64,000 bases of DNA from the NCBI GenBank assembly GCA_020881915.1, contig JAJFPB010000002.1:1426001-1490000 (forward strand), written 5' to 3'. The notes under the pieces were generated by a model that saw only the letters and a program-made list of their open reading frames with translations, had not been told where the DNA came from and searched no databases. How positions within the stretch are numbered: position 1 is the first letter of the stretch; each line of letters starts with the position of its first letter. The position numbers and the translations under genes are program-made. Source of the stretch: Paramyrothecium sp. XJ0827. Lineage: Eukaryota > Ascomycota > Sordariomycetes > Hypocreales > Stachybotryaceae. Below are positions 1 to 11,742 of the stretch, piece by piece.

Positions 1-1401
1 TCTATCAGAATTTAAAGTCGACTTAGATCTTGATTTTTTAGATCGAAGAAGACCTGCCAAAAGCGAAGGTTGTGACGAGGCAGGAGGCTGCTCTGTAGCC
101 TGCAGAGCCTCCGTTTGGGCAGGTTCAGACACAAGCCCGGGTTCTGTTGTGGCGTTGGACTCCGCTGCGACTGCTTCTTGCTGTTGTAGTTTGGTGTTAT
201 ATTCGGGTTGTTCTTTGAGCTCAGAGGCAGGTACTGTGTGCAACTCTTCGTCGACGGGCTTGTTTAGACCTGAACTAGAGGCATCCAGGGGTTGAAAGTG
301 ATCGGAGGGCTTCTTAGGAAGGTGTACAGAACCAATGTCCCGCGGCTCCTCGGAGCCAGGCTCTCGTTGTTTTGAGGAGGTTACAACGGTTGAGGCGGGC
401 TCGATACCAAGGCCAACTAGTTCACGCCCGATGACGCCGCGTTCGAGATTCTCGGGCGATGGCGTACCGTTTCTCCGAGCCTCGGCCTCCTCCTTGCGTT
501 GCTTCTCGGCCCTCCTAGCTAGCCTGCGCTCAACCCTCTCTTGTTCGAGCTGGCGTTTTCTTTCACGCCTCCTTTCGTCTCTTTCCATAAGCTCTCTCAG
601 TTCACCAGCATCGAGATCATCCGCGAGGTCGTCGACTCGTTTATTGGCTTTCAGTGTCTCCTTTGGTATCTGCATGCGTTCCGCCACTGAACGCTTCTGC
701 GAGCCGTCGCGTTCAGGCACGGATGCATGAGACGGGCGCCATCGCTGCTCGTGCGTGTACCGAAGTGTCGGTCTTGGTGCAAGCGAGTCGAGTGCGGAGA
801 CTTTATATGAGCCAAACTCGGAATCTGAAGACATGGTGGAGTGGATCGACCCAGGCAAAGGGAGCGATACTTCAGATGCAGGATCGTTCCACTGGGCCCC
901 GGGGCCTACTGTCCTCGCCCTCTTGCTATCTCTTCTCATGGGCCTGCCAGCCTGCCAGGTGTCGGTGGCCGGTCGTGTCGGCATGAAATTGCTCATAGCT
1001 TTAATTTCAGCTTCTCGATCAGTGGCCTCCTTCCTCTTCTTGCTACTCTTCCTTCGCGGCGGATGGTGTTTGGTGGATTTGTGGTGCAGAGTAGGTGTGC
1101 GCTCCCACGCAGACTCGTCCATTTCGGCGATTGCAGCTGTGCCAGGTTGTAAAGGCAGCTCGGGGCGCGCTCGGTGTTTGCTGACACGAATCGAGTCACG
1201 CCTGCCCGGAGAGAAGCTGTATGTTCGCTGGCGGCGTTGAGCGGTTGGTGACTCAGTTCGCTGCTTCTTCTGAGAACCGGCCCTGGCAACGACGCCTTCG
1301 GTTCGAGCCCTGACTGGTGCCGCGCCCTCCACATCTGAAAGATTGGCGCCGCTTCGGGAGCGCTTGCGGCTGCTCCGCCGGCGGAACGGCCACAAGGCCA
1401 T
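1..1401 (-). CDS. Hypothetical basic, coiled-coil protein (partial, 3' end outside window)
   Basis: One uninterrupted minus-strand frame runs from an ATG at 1401 to the window edge (467 codons, no stop). An in-frame stop lies about 30 nt upstream of that ATG, so the start is well supported. The protein opens with a strongly basic stretch (MALWPFRRRSSRKRSRSG), stays Arg/Ser/Pro-rich and apparently disordered for about 240 residues, then has a charged helical segment at about residues 247-309, rich in Glu/Arg/Lys, that should form a coiled coil. The part after it is acidic and Gln/Ser-rich, and near the edge there is another basic patch. I see no signal peptide, membrane segment or catalytic motif. 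The basic start suggests nuclear or nucleic-acid association, but that is inference. I do not recognise a named family. Confidence 0.75.
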   Translation of the reverse strand, partial: MALWPFRRRSSRKRSRSGANLSDVEGAAPVRARTEGVVARAGSQKKQRTESPTAQRRQRTYSFSPGRRDSIRVSKHRARPELPLQPGTAAIAEMDESAWERTPTLHHKSTKHHPPRRKSSKKRKEATDREAEIKAMSNFMPTRPATDTWQAGRPMRRDSKRARTVGPGAQWNDPASEVSLPLPGSIHSTMSSDSEFGSYKVSALDSLAPRPTLRYTHEQRWRPSHASVPERDGSQKRSVAERMQIPKETLKANKRVDDLADDLDAGELRELMERDERRRERKRQLEQERVERRLARRAEKQRKEEAEARRNGTPSPENLERGVIGRELVGLGIEPASTVVTSSKQREPGSEEPRDIGSVHLPKKPSDHFQPLDASSSGLNKPVDEELHTVPASELKEQPEYNTKLQQQEAVAAESNATTEPGLVSEPAQTEALQATEQPPASSQPSLLAGLLRSKKSRSKSTLNSDR

Positions 1402-4400
1402 TGTTTCGAGATTGCAGGAGTCCTATGGGTATAAGTCGCTATTCCAGATGGTTGTGTAGTCCTTCGAGATTAGGCGAGTCGGGCGGTAGGGTCATGGTGC
1501 TTTCAAGATGAGGTGCTTCGAGGGTGCATCAAGCGAAGGACGACCCGGAGCTTTGCGGCAAAACGATATCTCGAATGTTCAAGGTAGCAGAGTTGTGCAG
1601 GTGCGCCTACGCGGTGTAAGCAAGCGGTGCGTCGCGCAATGGGCGAAGGCGGACAAACCAGTAGAATTCAGTGGTCGCGACTCGAATCTGGAATGGGACG
1701 GGTCAACGATGGTGGAACCGCGTATCGCGTGGCAATTGATTAAGCAGCAAAATAAGGACGACGTGTGTCTTCAGGAATGGAAGAATAGAGAGCAAGGAGC
1801 TGAAGGCTGGGACGGCCGTCGAGGAAGAAAGGGCAGGGAGGGTAAAGTGCCTGCCACCGGGGGTGTGAAAGGGCTGGCTCTGCGTGCTCCTCGGTATTAG
1901 AGGAAGCGTCGGTGGTTATGCAAAACGAGAAACGAGGGGGGTGTCAGAATCCGGGGAGGGGAGGAAATGCGATTTAATGGGGGGGGGGCCATGCCATCAT
2001 CTTGCTGGAGCCAAGCAAAAGCAAGCAGAACCAAGGTAAGGTACGGGAGAGGTACAGTACCCTTAATAATGGAGGTATCCAGTACAGTAAGGCGAGGTAG
2101 GATGCGTCAGTCTGGTCGGGCAGGGCAGGGCAGAGTTGTCCTACACTGGGGTCAATCAGGGCACAAGCAAATGTGTGCTCAACAAGGTCCTGATGGGGGT
2201 GGGCGGATGGATGAGGGAGGCTGGAATCTAGAGAAGAAAGACGGGAGGCCAGCGGCACCCACAAGTCGCATGAAGTAGCGTCTACTAGCGGTACATGATG
2301 ATGCCCTAGCGTCAGGCTCTGCAGCAGGGTCTCAGCGCAACGTAAAGGTACTTGTGGCGTGGCGTGGACGCGGCAGCGGGGCAGAAGGACGATCCCTGCG
2401 GCCGTGCAGGTACTTGGTCGAGCTTCGAAAACGTGGGAAGAACAGAATCCTTTCCGCGGCGGAAGTGGTGCCACTCAAGGTACCTCGCATGATGCGAGCA
2501 CATTCAGGTACCCGGTCTGCCCTGACCACCAGAAGTAGCAGCTACCGAGGCAGTAGCCTAACCGCTCCGTGGGGCCTATGGAGCAAACGCCACAAGGGAT
2601 GAGCCGGGAGTAGGCTGCGGTCACTGGGCCCTCTGCTGACTTGAGGATACCTGGACAGTGCGGTACCGTGTCGCAATTCGGGGGCCACACGGAATACCCG
2701 CTTCTGCGACTCGGGAGTCACGGACAAGTCTACCCAGCGTTGCCAACGTTGCTTTGCCACCCTCCAGTGCCTGCATAGATTGACCAGGGTAATCGGTTTA
2801 ATCCCTACTCCCTACCTATGTTCTAAACCTGGTCAATACCCAGTTGCCGCACCCTTCGCAAGTAACGCCTGGCCCTGTAGGCCTTCGATTCCTGAAACGG
2901 GCGTACTTCATCCCCAGGACGGCCAGCCGGACGCTTAAACAGGCCAGCTTTGGACGACTTCGGGTGGCCGAGCTACTGCTTGCTGATCAGCTACTACCGG
3001 GCAGTTAACCTCCGATTTGGGGGCACTGCCAGGGATGATCAGAAAAGAAGAACCAAGGGCTCAATGCGCAAATGCGGATGCAGAAACGACCATCCCTCAA
3101 TAGTCTCGGCCCTCGTCAGCCACGTAGAGGACGAACAATGCAATTTCTAATCGACTTGGTTCGTTCCAAGGGATTGATCCAACGAAGGGTCGTTCATGAA
3201 TCGCCACTTGAAGAGTTCCATACCTAGCTTCAAGGTTATCGAAGGTGACAGGCGAGGACACCCCCGTTCTCGCAACTAGCATGGCGTTGGAGACCCCGCT
3301 TGTCCTTGACGGCATCCGGTGTTCGTTTCTGATAGCTGAGTAGTCCCGTTTGATGATGATGATGAGTGCATTTATTGCCAGGTGCACCACGGGACTCCTG
3401 CGACGGGAGGAAGTAGGTTGCCACCCTGCAGCAGCCACGACATCTAGTGCGAGCCTCGGCCTCCCAGTCGTCCAGTCAATTAGTACTCCGCTCTGTCACT
3501 CGCTACCTCTGTACACGTTCCAGACCCCACCTTATTCTTTCGGCCCTTGCGAACAAGGCCGGGTTCCTTTACTGACTCGATCTCTCCAAGCCTCGCAGAC
3601 CAAGTGCGCCGCTGACCATGCTTGCAGCACTGCTTCTCTTCTCCAGCTACACTCAAAACCCACAAGCGCATGCGAGGGCATTCAAGCTACAGAAAGTGGA
3701 TGCACCATCTGACACATGCTAGTTTCCTAACGAACTGCTGGTCCTGATTCAGATCATGTCTCGATCTAACGCCTATACGCCAATGAACACGGCCTTCCCC
3801 GCAGGTAGCTGTGGCAGCCGCTTGAACGACTCGCCTCGACTAGGGCACGCCCAGAACATCAAGGCCATTTCCCCGCCTCCAAGCGACAGGTGTATCCTGG
3901 ACCGGAGGCTGTGCTCCTGGGAAACCAGAATACCAAAGTACCAGGAACCGGGGATCTAATTAAATTTGGACACTGCCAGACCAAAGAATTTTGCGCCTCA
4001 AAGATTTTTACAGAGCACCTGGCCGATACTGCATCCGTGTCAGTGATATTTTCGAATGATCTCGTATACGCTGGGATCGATACCCACAAGCTTCGTATCC
4101 TTTAGCCGGGGTGCAAAGACTACTACCGCAAGCTTGTGCGACGGCCCCAAGCTTGCATATTTTGGCAGCGTCGCTCTCAATCTTGGGATTGCTTAACACG
4201 CCTTCATACAAAGCCTGTTCATGCGATCTTGCTCAAGAAATCTACCGCTATTTAATTTCCCGTCTCATTTGAGCGTCTGCCAGATGGCCGGTATCCTGCC
4301 GGGACTAAGACTGCTTTGGTTATAAGATCGACAGTGGAAACATGGGTGACCGGGCAGGGGCTGGGAAGGAAAAACGCTAATAGCCGTGCAATTGGTCCAT

Positions 4401-6178
4401 CTGTGTCGTCATAATCAAATCGTGACCACTCTGCCACTCAGGTCTAAGGCTGTCCAAACTACGTTATCTGAGGACGTCATGGTGGGCACTTCAGCGACCT
4501 CACGGTTTGACTTGTCGAAGGCGTGAGAAGGCTCAATCATAATACCTTATGCAAAGACCATTGCCGTTGTGGGACCCTCGGCTCAGTAAAGGAGGAATGC
4601 ATTGGTCGTTTCGCCGTGAGCCTGCAGCCTGCAGGGACGGAAACTCTGAATTCAACCGCAATGATAGCGTGACACGTAGTAGTTTTGTGTCGGCGCGCAT
4701 GTTGCACAGGGGCCATCATTGGCGCTGTCAATGCACGTCACTTCCATTCAGTGCAGTACTTATCTTACGCGAGGCAAGATCAAGAAGAAAAGAATCACAA
4801 TCGCTGAGTGGTGGGCAATTTATGTGAATTCCGAGGTGGGAAACTGAATCCGGCAGGTCTAGGGAAATTTCCCATCAGCGTGCATATCTTGACTCTCTAC
4901 TGGCCAAAGAGGCTTCGATTCGACAGCTGCATCGATAGTTGAGCGAGCCCCTCCCCTAACACGAACCGCCGCGTTGCAAAGGAAGATGATGGTTTGCTTG
5001 CGTTCCTCAGAGGGGACCACAGAGTTGACGCAAAGGCCAAGTTTTAGCCTTGTGCACCAAGTAGAGCAAGTCCTATCTAAAATTAGTAGTCAGCTGAGAG
5101 CAGGACTCCAAGAACATTCACGAATGGCTTGTTGTGTGTCACAGTCTCATCTCCTTCTGTAACCAATGTCAATCTAGAGTCCAGCACACTCAGTGGCGCC
5201 AGTGGCCCTGCAGGTCAGGATTTTCAGTCATCAGTTGAATCTGAGAAATGCCCGATCAGCAGGAAAGGACGCGACTGCTCGGGCCCTGAAACGGCAGAGC
5301 CAACAAACGCAGCCAATGGACGGTAAGGACAGAACTTTGACGTTGCTTTGTCCTCCTAGCCCATGTCCTCTTGCTTTTTTCGCACTTCAAGCAACCTCAT
5401 TGGGATACAGCATTATTGCCTCGTCGCATGATGTCCAAAGTCCTAGCAATCATCACTTGTTTGGTTTGCCGTGCGTTTCACTTGTGCAAGAAGTCTGCCG
5501 TCATTTCTAGTCCATGCCCATCTGCAGCTCTACCACAGATATCCCTCCAGGTATTGCCGTGTATCACAAGGCGGCCCTGTGCTCAAGTCGCACATGAAAC
5601 CGCCGCGCAAGGAACAGCTGGTTGTTGTTGTTTTTTTTTTGAAGCGCTTGAGGATAAGCCACGTGCTTCAGAACCAGAGTGCTGCAGTCGGCCGTGATTT
5701 TGCTCATAGCTGGACTGTGATGCGGTGGCTATTTGGTGACAATCCTGTCCTGACGCCAATGAGTCTCCTGTAATTAGAATAGACAATTGGGGAGAACGGC
5801 TTTATTGCAAGCCTGGGTTATCCTCAAGGTACATGCTCTGAAGATGCAAGAAACAATAATGATGCAAAGTCCATGATTACCAATTAAAACACATTTCGTC
5901 CCTTGCCGTTCCGTGCTGTAACACGGTTCACAATGCTCTTTGTTCACGAATTACCTTATTCAGTGTGCCGCAGATATGGTCGCGATCATTTGAGACTACA
6001 GTCACGTGCTCGCTCTGATTGTTACCACAGCAACTCACAGCCCACTGTTTACCAACCACGGCACACTCACCAACACGGCATTTGTATACGGGAAGAGCAA
6101 TTCTGGACATTAGGAACAGACTTTTGGCTGCTACAACTATTCGACCATAATCTGCGTCAGCGCACACAAGCCGCCACG
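1402..6178. other. Long gene-poor intergenic region
   Basis: This 4.8 kb stretch lies between two divergent genes. Reading frames are short, overlap on both strands and show no recognisable domain or conserved composition. It contains a run of ten G at 1979-1988, several AGGTAC/GGTACC-type tracts (about 2035-2100 and 2346-2515), a short GAT microsatellite near 3351-3364 and a T-rich run near 5630. No tRNA, 5S rRNA or transposon ends were seen. The last few hundred bases must hold the NUF2 promoter and 5' leader. An RNA gene or heavily spliced gene cannot be excluded. Confidence 0.5.
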
Positions 6179-7625
6179 ATGGCTTACAATCCGAGAATGA
6201 GCATTATTCCAACATCGCAACAACAGTCGCGCACGCGGAAGAAGGAGGAGGAGGCCGACGCGTTCATGCGACTGCCAGATCGCGAGATTGTTGGCTGCAT
6301 CACGGACATAGGGATCAACTTCACGGTGGCAGACCTTCAAAAGCCCAACCCGGCACATGTTCAGCAAATATTTGAGTGGTTTGCCGAGCTTCTTCTCAAT
6401 GCGACGCGAGACACCGTGGAGCCGGCTATGCGCGCTGCAGCCGACGATATCTGCGGCGAGTTTGCAGATGTGATCCCACCCGATACGCGCAACCTGATGG
6501 GCTTCTACGTGTCGCTGCGCAGGCTGCTGTTCGAGTGCGGCATCACCGACTTCAGTTTTAATGATCTCTACAAGCCTAGCTATGAGCGACTTGTAAAGAT
6601 TTTCAGCTACCTCATCAATTTCGTTCGGTTCCGCGAGTCCCAAACAAGCGTGATCGACAAGTACTTCAACAAATCAGAGTCCACCAAGTCGCGCATAGAG
6701 ACCCTTTACGCCGACAACCAAGAGAACGAGGCCAGGTTGGAGGATATGCGTCACAACCGAAAAGTGATGGAGAGCCAAGTTCGAGAAAAGACGATGAGGA
6801 ACGAGGAGCTAAAGAGACAGCTTTTGGAGCTTCGACGAAACCAGGAAAGGGTTGCAGCCCGGCTCGAGGAGGCAAAACAAAAGAAAACCGACCTCACAGC
6901 TCTCCTGGAACAAAAGACCCAGGAAAAAGTGACCCTCAAGCAGGAGAGTGCCAAATTGCGGCCTTATATGCTCCAAAGCCCTATAGCCTTGCAAGATAAC
7001 TTGACGGAGCTACGAGAAATCCTAAACAACGACAAGTCTCACATCGATGCACTTGACAGGAGAGCTAGAGCACTGCAGACTTCCACAAATTCTTTCTCGG
7101 TAGTCTCGAGTGATGTCGCGTCCTGCATCAAGATATTCGACGAGATTGCGACCGAACTGAGCAAGGAGGAGGAGGAGATGATCAAGAATACGAAACAGAG
7201 GGACGCTCTATCTGAGCGCGGCAATAATGTTCGGGAAGTGGAGCGGACTGAAGCCTTACTCAAGAGACAGTTGAGCAAATGGACCGAGCGAACTGAAAAA
7301 TTGCGGGAACAGAGTGCCCAGAAGGCCCAAGAGGCCAAAGACAAGATGCACGAGTTACGGGCAGTCCACAAAAAACTCACCGAGGAGCATACCGACAAGG
7401 GTAAAGAGATGGAGATCAGGAGAGTCAGAATCGAGCAAACTGAGAAGAAGGTACCATTGATCCCCTACTCAAACTGCGCCCTCTATGGCAAGGCTAACCA
7501 CGTTATAGATGTTGGATTTGAAGGAAAACATCGAGAACGAGGTCCATACAGCTTACGATGAGTACCTGAAAATGGAGGCTCATATCAAGTTATACATTAC
7601 CGAAATGGAGCAGGCAGTGTCATGA
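6179..7625 (+). CDS. NUF2: Kinetochore protein Nuf2 (Ndc80 complex)
   Basis: Nuf2 pairs with Ndc80 in the outer-kinetochore Ndc80 complex and helps attach microtubules during mitosis. Exons are 6179-7450 and 7509-7625; the 58-nt intron has donor gtacca, branch-like gctaacc and acceptor tatag, and joins in phase 0 to give 462 aa. Residues 25-150 form the calponin-homology-like head ([18 protein letters not shown], then [18 protein letters not shown]), and the rest is a long heptad-rich coiled coil down to the C-terminus, as in fungal Nuf2 of about 460 aa. The frame stays open upstream to about 5903, but [11 protein letters not shown] matches the usual fungal start, so the extra part is read as 5' leader. 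The next gene converges on it 140 bp downstream. Confidence 0.95.
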
Positions 7626-7765
7626 GACTTGCGAGTCATGATGGAAGTTAATGTTAATGTCACGGAATGAGCTGAGATACCACGGTTTGGCGTTGGGCGA
7701 GCTGTGGATTTATTTGGGTTTTCAGTCCTTTGTCCAGCCGAGGTTGGCATTGTTTGCATACAGAA

Positions 7766-8500
7766 TTAAGTTGTTGATTTTGTGCCCGTTGAATGGCCGG
7801 TGTCTAGTCGCTCACCGAAGCTATCATTAGCAGTTGTGAACCCAAAAAGATCAAACACCCTACGAGCCGGAGCAACACGGCCTCTCCATGTCCCGTCATC
7901 CCTTACCGAGCTCCCAGTCAGGATAGGTACCGGCTCATCCAGAAACTGGTCAACATCTTCATGCCCACTTGCACCCCTTGGCTCAACCACAGCGGCTCGA
8001 AGCGTGCCCTCAGCGACGGCGGCCTTGACCAGCGCGGCCGTAGAAATACTCAGGCCTTGAGCGGACCACTCGCTCGCGCCACGATGAAGCTCCAGAAAGC
8101 CATATACCAGCAAGAGGGGTGGGTGCCTTGGTTGCGACGGCGCAAGGGGCGGCGCGGGAATCTTGGAGTCGCCGACCGAGAAGGTGGCCAGGAAGGCGCG
8201 CAAATGGGTGACGGTGGGTACGAAGACGGTCCTGATATGGCGTGAGACGACAACCTGCATCAGCGGTGCACGAAGAAGGGGATGAGGCTCTGGGCGTTCT
8301 CGGACGTCCCCGGGCTCGAGAGCTGCATCCTCGGTGGCGGGCGGTGGTGAGGCTCGCGTAACGTCTAGCATGAGCGTTTGCACAAAATCCTCGTTTGAAC
8401 ATCCAATGACGAGCGTTGTCGGGTGTCTGTGAAAGGAGACGATGTAGTTGAGGAGCTCGGAGGGGGTTCTCGGTGAGAGGAACACTGGCGACAGCTCCAT
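7766..8500 (-). CDS. Conserved-looking hypothetical protein, possibly RecA-like (Rad51-paralogue/Shu type)
   Basis: Single exon, 244 aa from the ATG at 8500 (MELSPVFLSP). An in-frame ATG 27 nt upstream is also possible. Codon use is coding-like and the frame is the only sensible one. The pattern is a hydrophobic strand after the N-terminus (TTLVIGCS), a second one (HIRTVFVPTVTHLRAFL), a third (PPLLLVYGFLELHR) followed by a Ser/Thr-Ala helix, and a late Arg-rich element (ARRVFDLFGF). This order resembles divergent fungal RecA-fold repair proteins such as Psy3/Csm2-like factors, in which the Walker A loop is lost. That assignment is inference from pattern only; no ATP-binding motif is visible. 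It converges with NUF2 and shares a 452-bp upstream region with APL6. Confidence 0.7.
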   Translation of the reverse strand: MELSPVFLSPRTPSELLNYIVSFHRHPTTLVIGCSNEDFVQTLMLDVTRASPPPATEDAALEPGDVRERPEPHPLLRAPLMQVVVSRHIRTVFVPTVTHLRAFLATFSVGDSKIPAPPLAPSQPRHPPLLLVYGFLELHRGASEWSAQGLSISTAALVKAAVAEGTLRAAVVEPRGASGHEDVDQFLDEPVPILTGSSVRDDGTWRGRVAPARRVFDLFGFTTANDSFGERLDTGHSTGTKSTT

Positions 8501-8952
8501 TGTGCAAGGACTTCGATTACAGATCACTCTATCCGTATACTCGAAGCCGGTTCAGGAAGTCGAGGATGAAAGGTTGCTGCAGCCTGTATCGAACCCATTC
8601 AACAATCTTGAATAATTCATGATGCACGTCGTTCTTTGCAAGCCGCCCTGGCTAGCTGGATTATACCATGAGCAAGAGGTACTTCGTACAATGTTGTTAT
8701 GAGAGAAGCGCTGTGCTGAAATGAAGCCTGGGCTCGTGGTAGTTGCGGTGGGTTTGATGATGGCTACTTTATCGATAAGGTAAGTCACCTCGTCAAACAA
8801 ACGCAGCGTGGAGGTACCATGAACCAACCCCACCAATTCACACCCGTTAAGCTCAGCACGAGTATCCCAACGTCATTCCTGCACGTCCACACCTGCGCAC
8901 CGATACGCACGCCATAGGTCTGAGAGCTCGCCGTTGAGCCCAACCATCGAGG
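8501..8952. promoter_or_regulatory. Probable bidirectional promoter
   Basis: These 452 bp separate the start codons of two divergent genes (hypothetical protein at 8500, APL6 at 8953), so both promoters must lie here or overlap the leaders. There is a GATAAG at about 8774. No clear TATA box was found. Confidence 0.5.
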
Positions 8953-11415
8953 ATGGAGTCCATAGCGAGGATCTCGACTCTCATGGAGACGGGTAAGTCG
9001 TTCCTCCCATCTCGACTACGGCGACGGTCGACTTTAGGACGACATGCTAACGGGGGGTTCGCCTGCAGCCAGGGAGCTGACCCTCGACGCCGCCCAAGCT
9101 GCGCGCAGCGTGCGCACAAGCTCGAGACCGCTCGACAGGAACCAGATCAGGAAGCTTCTGGACAGCCGGAACGAGAGGGAAGTGCTTGAGGGCTTGCGAC
9201 GCGTTGTATCGGTTCGTGCTGTCCCCCTGCCAGCAGCATCTTGTCATGCGCGGGAACTGATTGAATGCTTGTGCCACAGATGATGTACCGCGGCCACAAA
9301 GCCCTTCCATTCTTCTCTTCAGTTGTCAAGAACGTCGCGTCTCCGAACTTCGAAATCAAGAAGCTAGTCTACATCTATCTCATCCACCATGCCGAGCAGG
9401 AGCCCGACCTCGCCCTGCTGTCCATCAACACCATCCAGAAATCCCTCTCCGATACCAACCCCCAAGTCAGAGCACTGGCCCTGAAGACAATGTCTGGAAT
9501 CCGCGTTCCCGTGATCAGCCAAATCGTCTCCCTCGCCATCAAAAAGGGTGTCGCCGATATGAGCCCCTACGTCCGCAAAGCCGCTGCTCTCGCCATCCCC
9601 AAGTGCTATCGCCTAGACCCAAGCCAGTCTCCGCAGTTGATCGATTACCTGGCAACTTTGCTAGGCGACAAGCAGTATTTCGTGGCAGGAGCAGCCGTCT
9701 CCGCATTCCTGGAGGTTTGCCCTGATCGGATCGACCTAATACACAAGCATTACCGAAGCTTAGTCAAGAAGATTGTCGACATGGATGAGTGGAGCCAGCT
9801 CGCAACTCTGCGTCTCATGACATATTATGCGCGCCTGTGTTTCCCGAGAGTCGTAACAAGCCCTCGACAGCCGCAAGCCAAAACAGTCGATGACTTTTAC
9901 GGGGACGATGGAGGCTCGAGCTACGGACAGGCTTCCAGCTCAACCAATGCCGACCTTGCCCTGTTCCTCAACAGCATCAAGCCTCTCCTGCAGAGCCGAA
10001 ATGCGGGAGTTGTTGTCGCCGTCACGAGATGCTATGTCGACGTCGGCACGCCTGACTACGTTAAACACGCAATTGGCCCTCTCATTGCACTTCTCAGGGG
10101 TCCACAGGACACGCAACAAGTTGCCTTATACAACATTGTGGCGGTAGCTTTACTGCGACCGACGGACTTTGTGAAATATGCCAGCCATTTCCTCGTCCGT
10201 GCGACAGACACGGCTCCTATCTGGGAGCTCAAACTCGAAATCCTTACCGTCATCTTTCCCCATAGCCCGGTGCACGTGAAGAGCCTGATATTGAAGGAGC
10301 TAGAGCACTTCTCGCAAGGCTCAAACAAGGCGCTTGTCCGAGAAGCTGTACGGGCTATTGGCCGTTGCGCGCAAGCCGACTCAACGACAGCTCCCCGGTG
10401 CTTGAAATTGCTCCTTGGCCAGATCACTAGCTTGGATGGTACGCTGGCCGCAGAGTCTCTTACGGTCATCCGACACCTCATTCAGCAAGACGCTCAAGGT
10501 CACGTTGGCACGGTGGTTCGTCTGGCCAGAAACTTGGATACAGCGACTGATCCACAAGCAAGAGCTACGATCATCTGGTTGGTGGGTGAGTTTTCAGGTC
10601 TGAACGAAGAAGACAATATCGCACCAGACGTCCTTCGAATTCTACTGAAGGATTTTGCAAATGAATCGGAGGTCGCGAAACGCCAAATACTTCTGCTTGC
10701 CGCGAAAGTGTATCTGCACCACATCAACCGCAAGACTGAAGTCGAGAAAGCTAGAGACGCTGAAGAGGACCCACCCCTGGAATCAGACACACATCCAATT
10801 GCGCGATTATGGGATTATGTGTTACTCCTTGTTAGATATGACGTATCCTACGAGCTACGCGACAGGGCGAGGATGTATCGGTCGCTGCTCGCTGTACCTC
10901 AACTCGCAACACTTATGCTTCTCGCACCAAAGCCAGCTCCCCAGGCTCCCAGCCCATCTGAGGCTAGGAAGGGGTTCCAGCTTGGTTCCTCAACGCTTGT
11001 ACTAGCCGGTGGCGGTGGCATACATGGCCTAAGCGGGTACCACTCCCTCCCTGACTGGGTCGCGCCGGGCCAGGAGCCTGATCCTAGGCTGCGCAACCAG
11101 GACTCGGAGAGTGCCTCCATATACGACAGCGACAGAGCCGCAGTCCCCGCTGGAGAGAAACTTGACGAGGTGGCCCGAGCGGCGCCGCCGCCAAGCAAGG
11201 CAAACGGCCTTGGAGAGGGTGTTGGGGCGAAGACATTGGACGACTGGTTAGCCGAGGAGGAGGAGGAGGGGGAGGAAGAAGACGAAGAAGAAGATGATGA
11301 TGAAGAAAGCGAAGAGGAATCAGAAGAGGAGGAGAGCGATGAGGAGGAGGACGAAGATGAGGAAGAGGATAGTGACGACGACGACGGAGAGGGAGACAGG
11401 CTCGTCAAGGCCTGA
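8953..11415 (+). CDS. APL6: AP-3 adaptor complex subunit beta
   Basis: Large beta subunit of the AP-3 coat, which carries cargo from Golgi or endosomes directly to the vacuole. Exons are 8953-8992, 9069-9211 and 9280-11415 (772 aa). The first coding exon is only 40 nt; splicing restores METARELTLDAAQAARS and then LEGLRRVVS joined to MMYRGHKALPFFSSVVK, as expected for the family. The Adaptin_N helical-repeat trunk covers about residues 10-600, with hallmark stretches VRALALKTMSGIRVPVI and MSPYVRKAAALAIPKCYRL. A very acidic Glu/Asp/Ser tail follows at about 717-768 and corresponds to the acidic region of AP-3 beta chains. The stop is followed by a convergent gene 327 bp away. Confidence 0.96.
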
Positions 11416-11742
11416 GACCTTTAGCAATAGAGAACCTATAGAAATAGTGCATATACGGAATGAACTTGGGAGCGTTGGGTTATGAAGAAATGACCTAATA
11501 ACGTAAGTTCCCGCTGTCGCAGAAGCATGTTGTTTCACGATTCAAAAGGCCGTGTAATTCTTTGTTCTTAGTCTATGGTATTTAAGTCCACAAAGTCCAA
11601 CCTTAGTGTTACTGTATGTGTGGACCAAAAAGAGAAAAAGAAAACGCCAGGAATGAAAGCCAGACACGAGAGATCCGACGTCTATCAACAAAACAAAACC
11701 CATGAGATGCTCATCGGCTTCTCCAACGACAGATACCCCCGT

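Noticed and set aside
5903..6178. In-frame N-terminal extension of Nuf2
   Set aside because: The upstream part has no similarity to the Nuf2 head and is Cys/His/Gln-rich leader-like; MAYNPRM at 6179 fits the family start.
10899..11408. Serine-rich open frame on the minus strand
   Set aside because: It is the mirror image of the Glu/Asp-rich tail of AP-3 beta.
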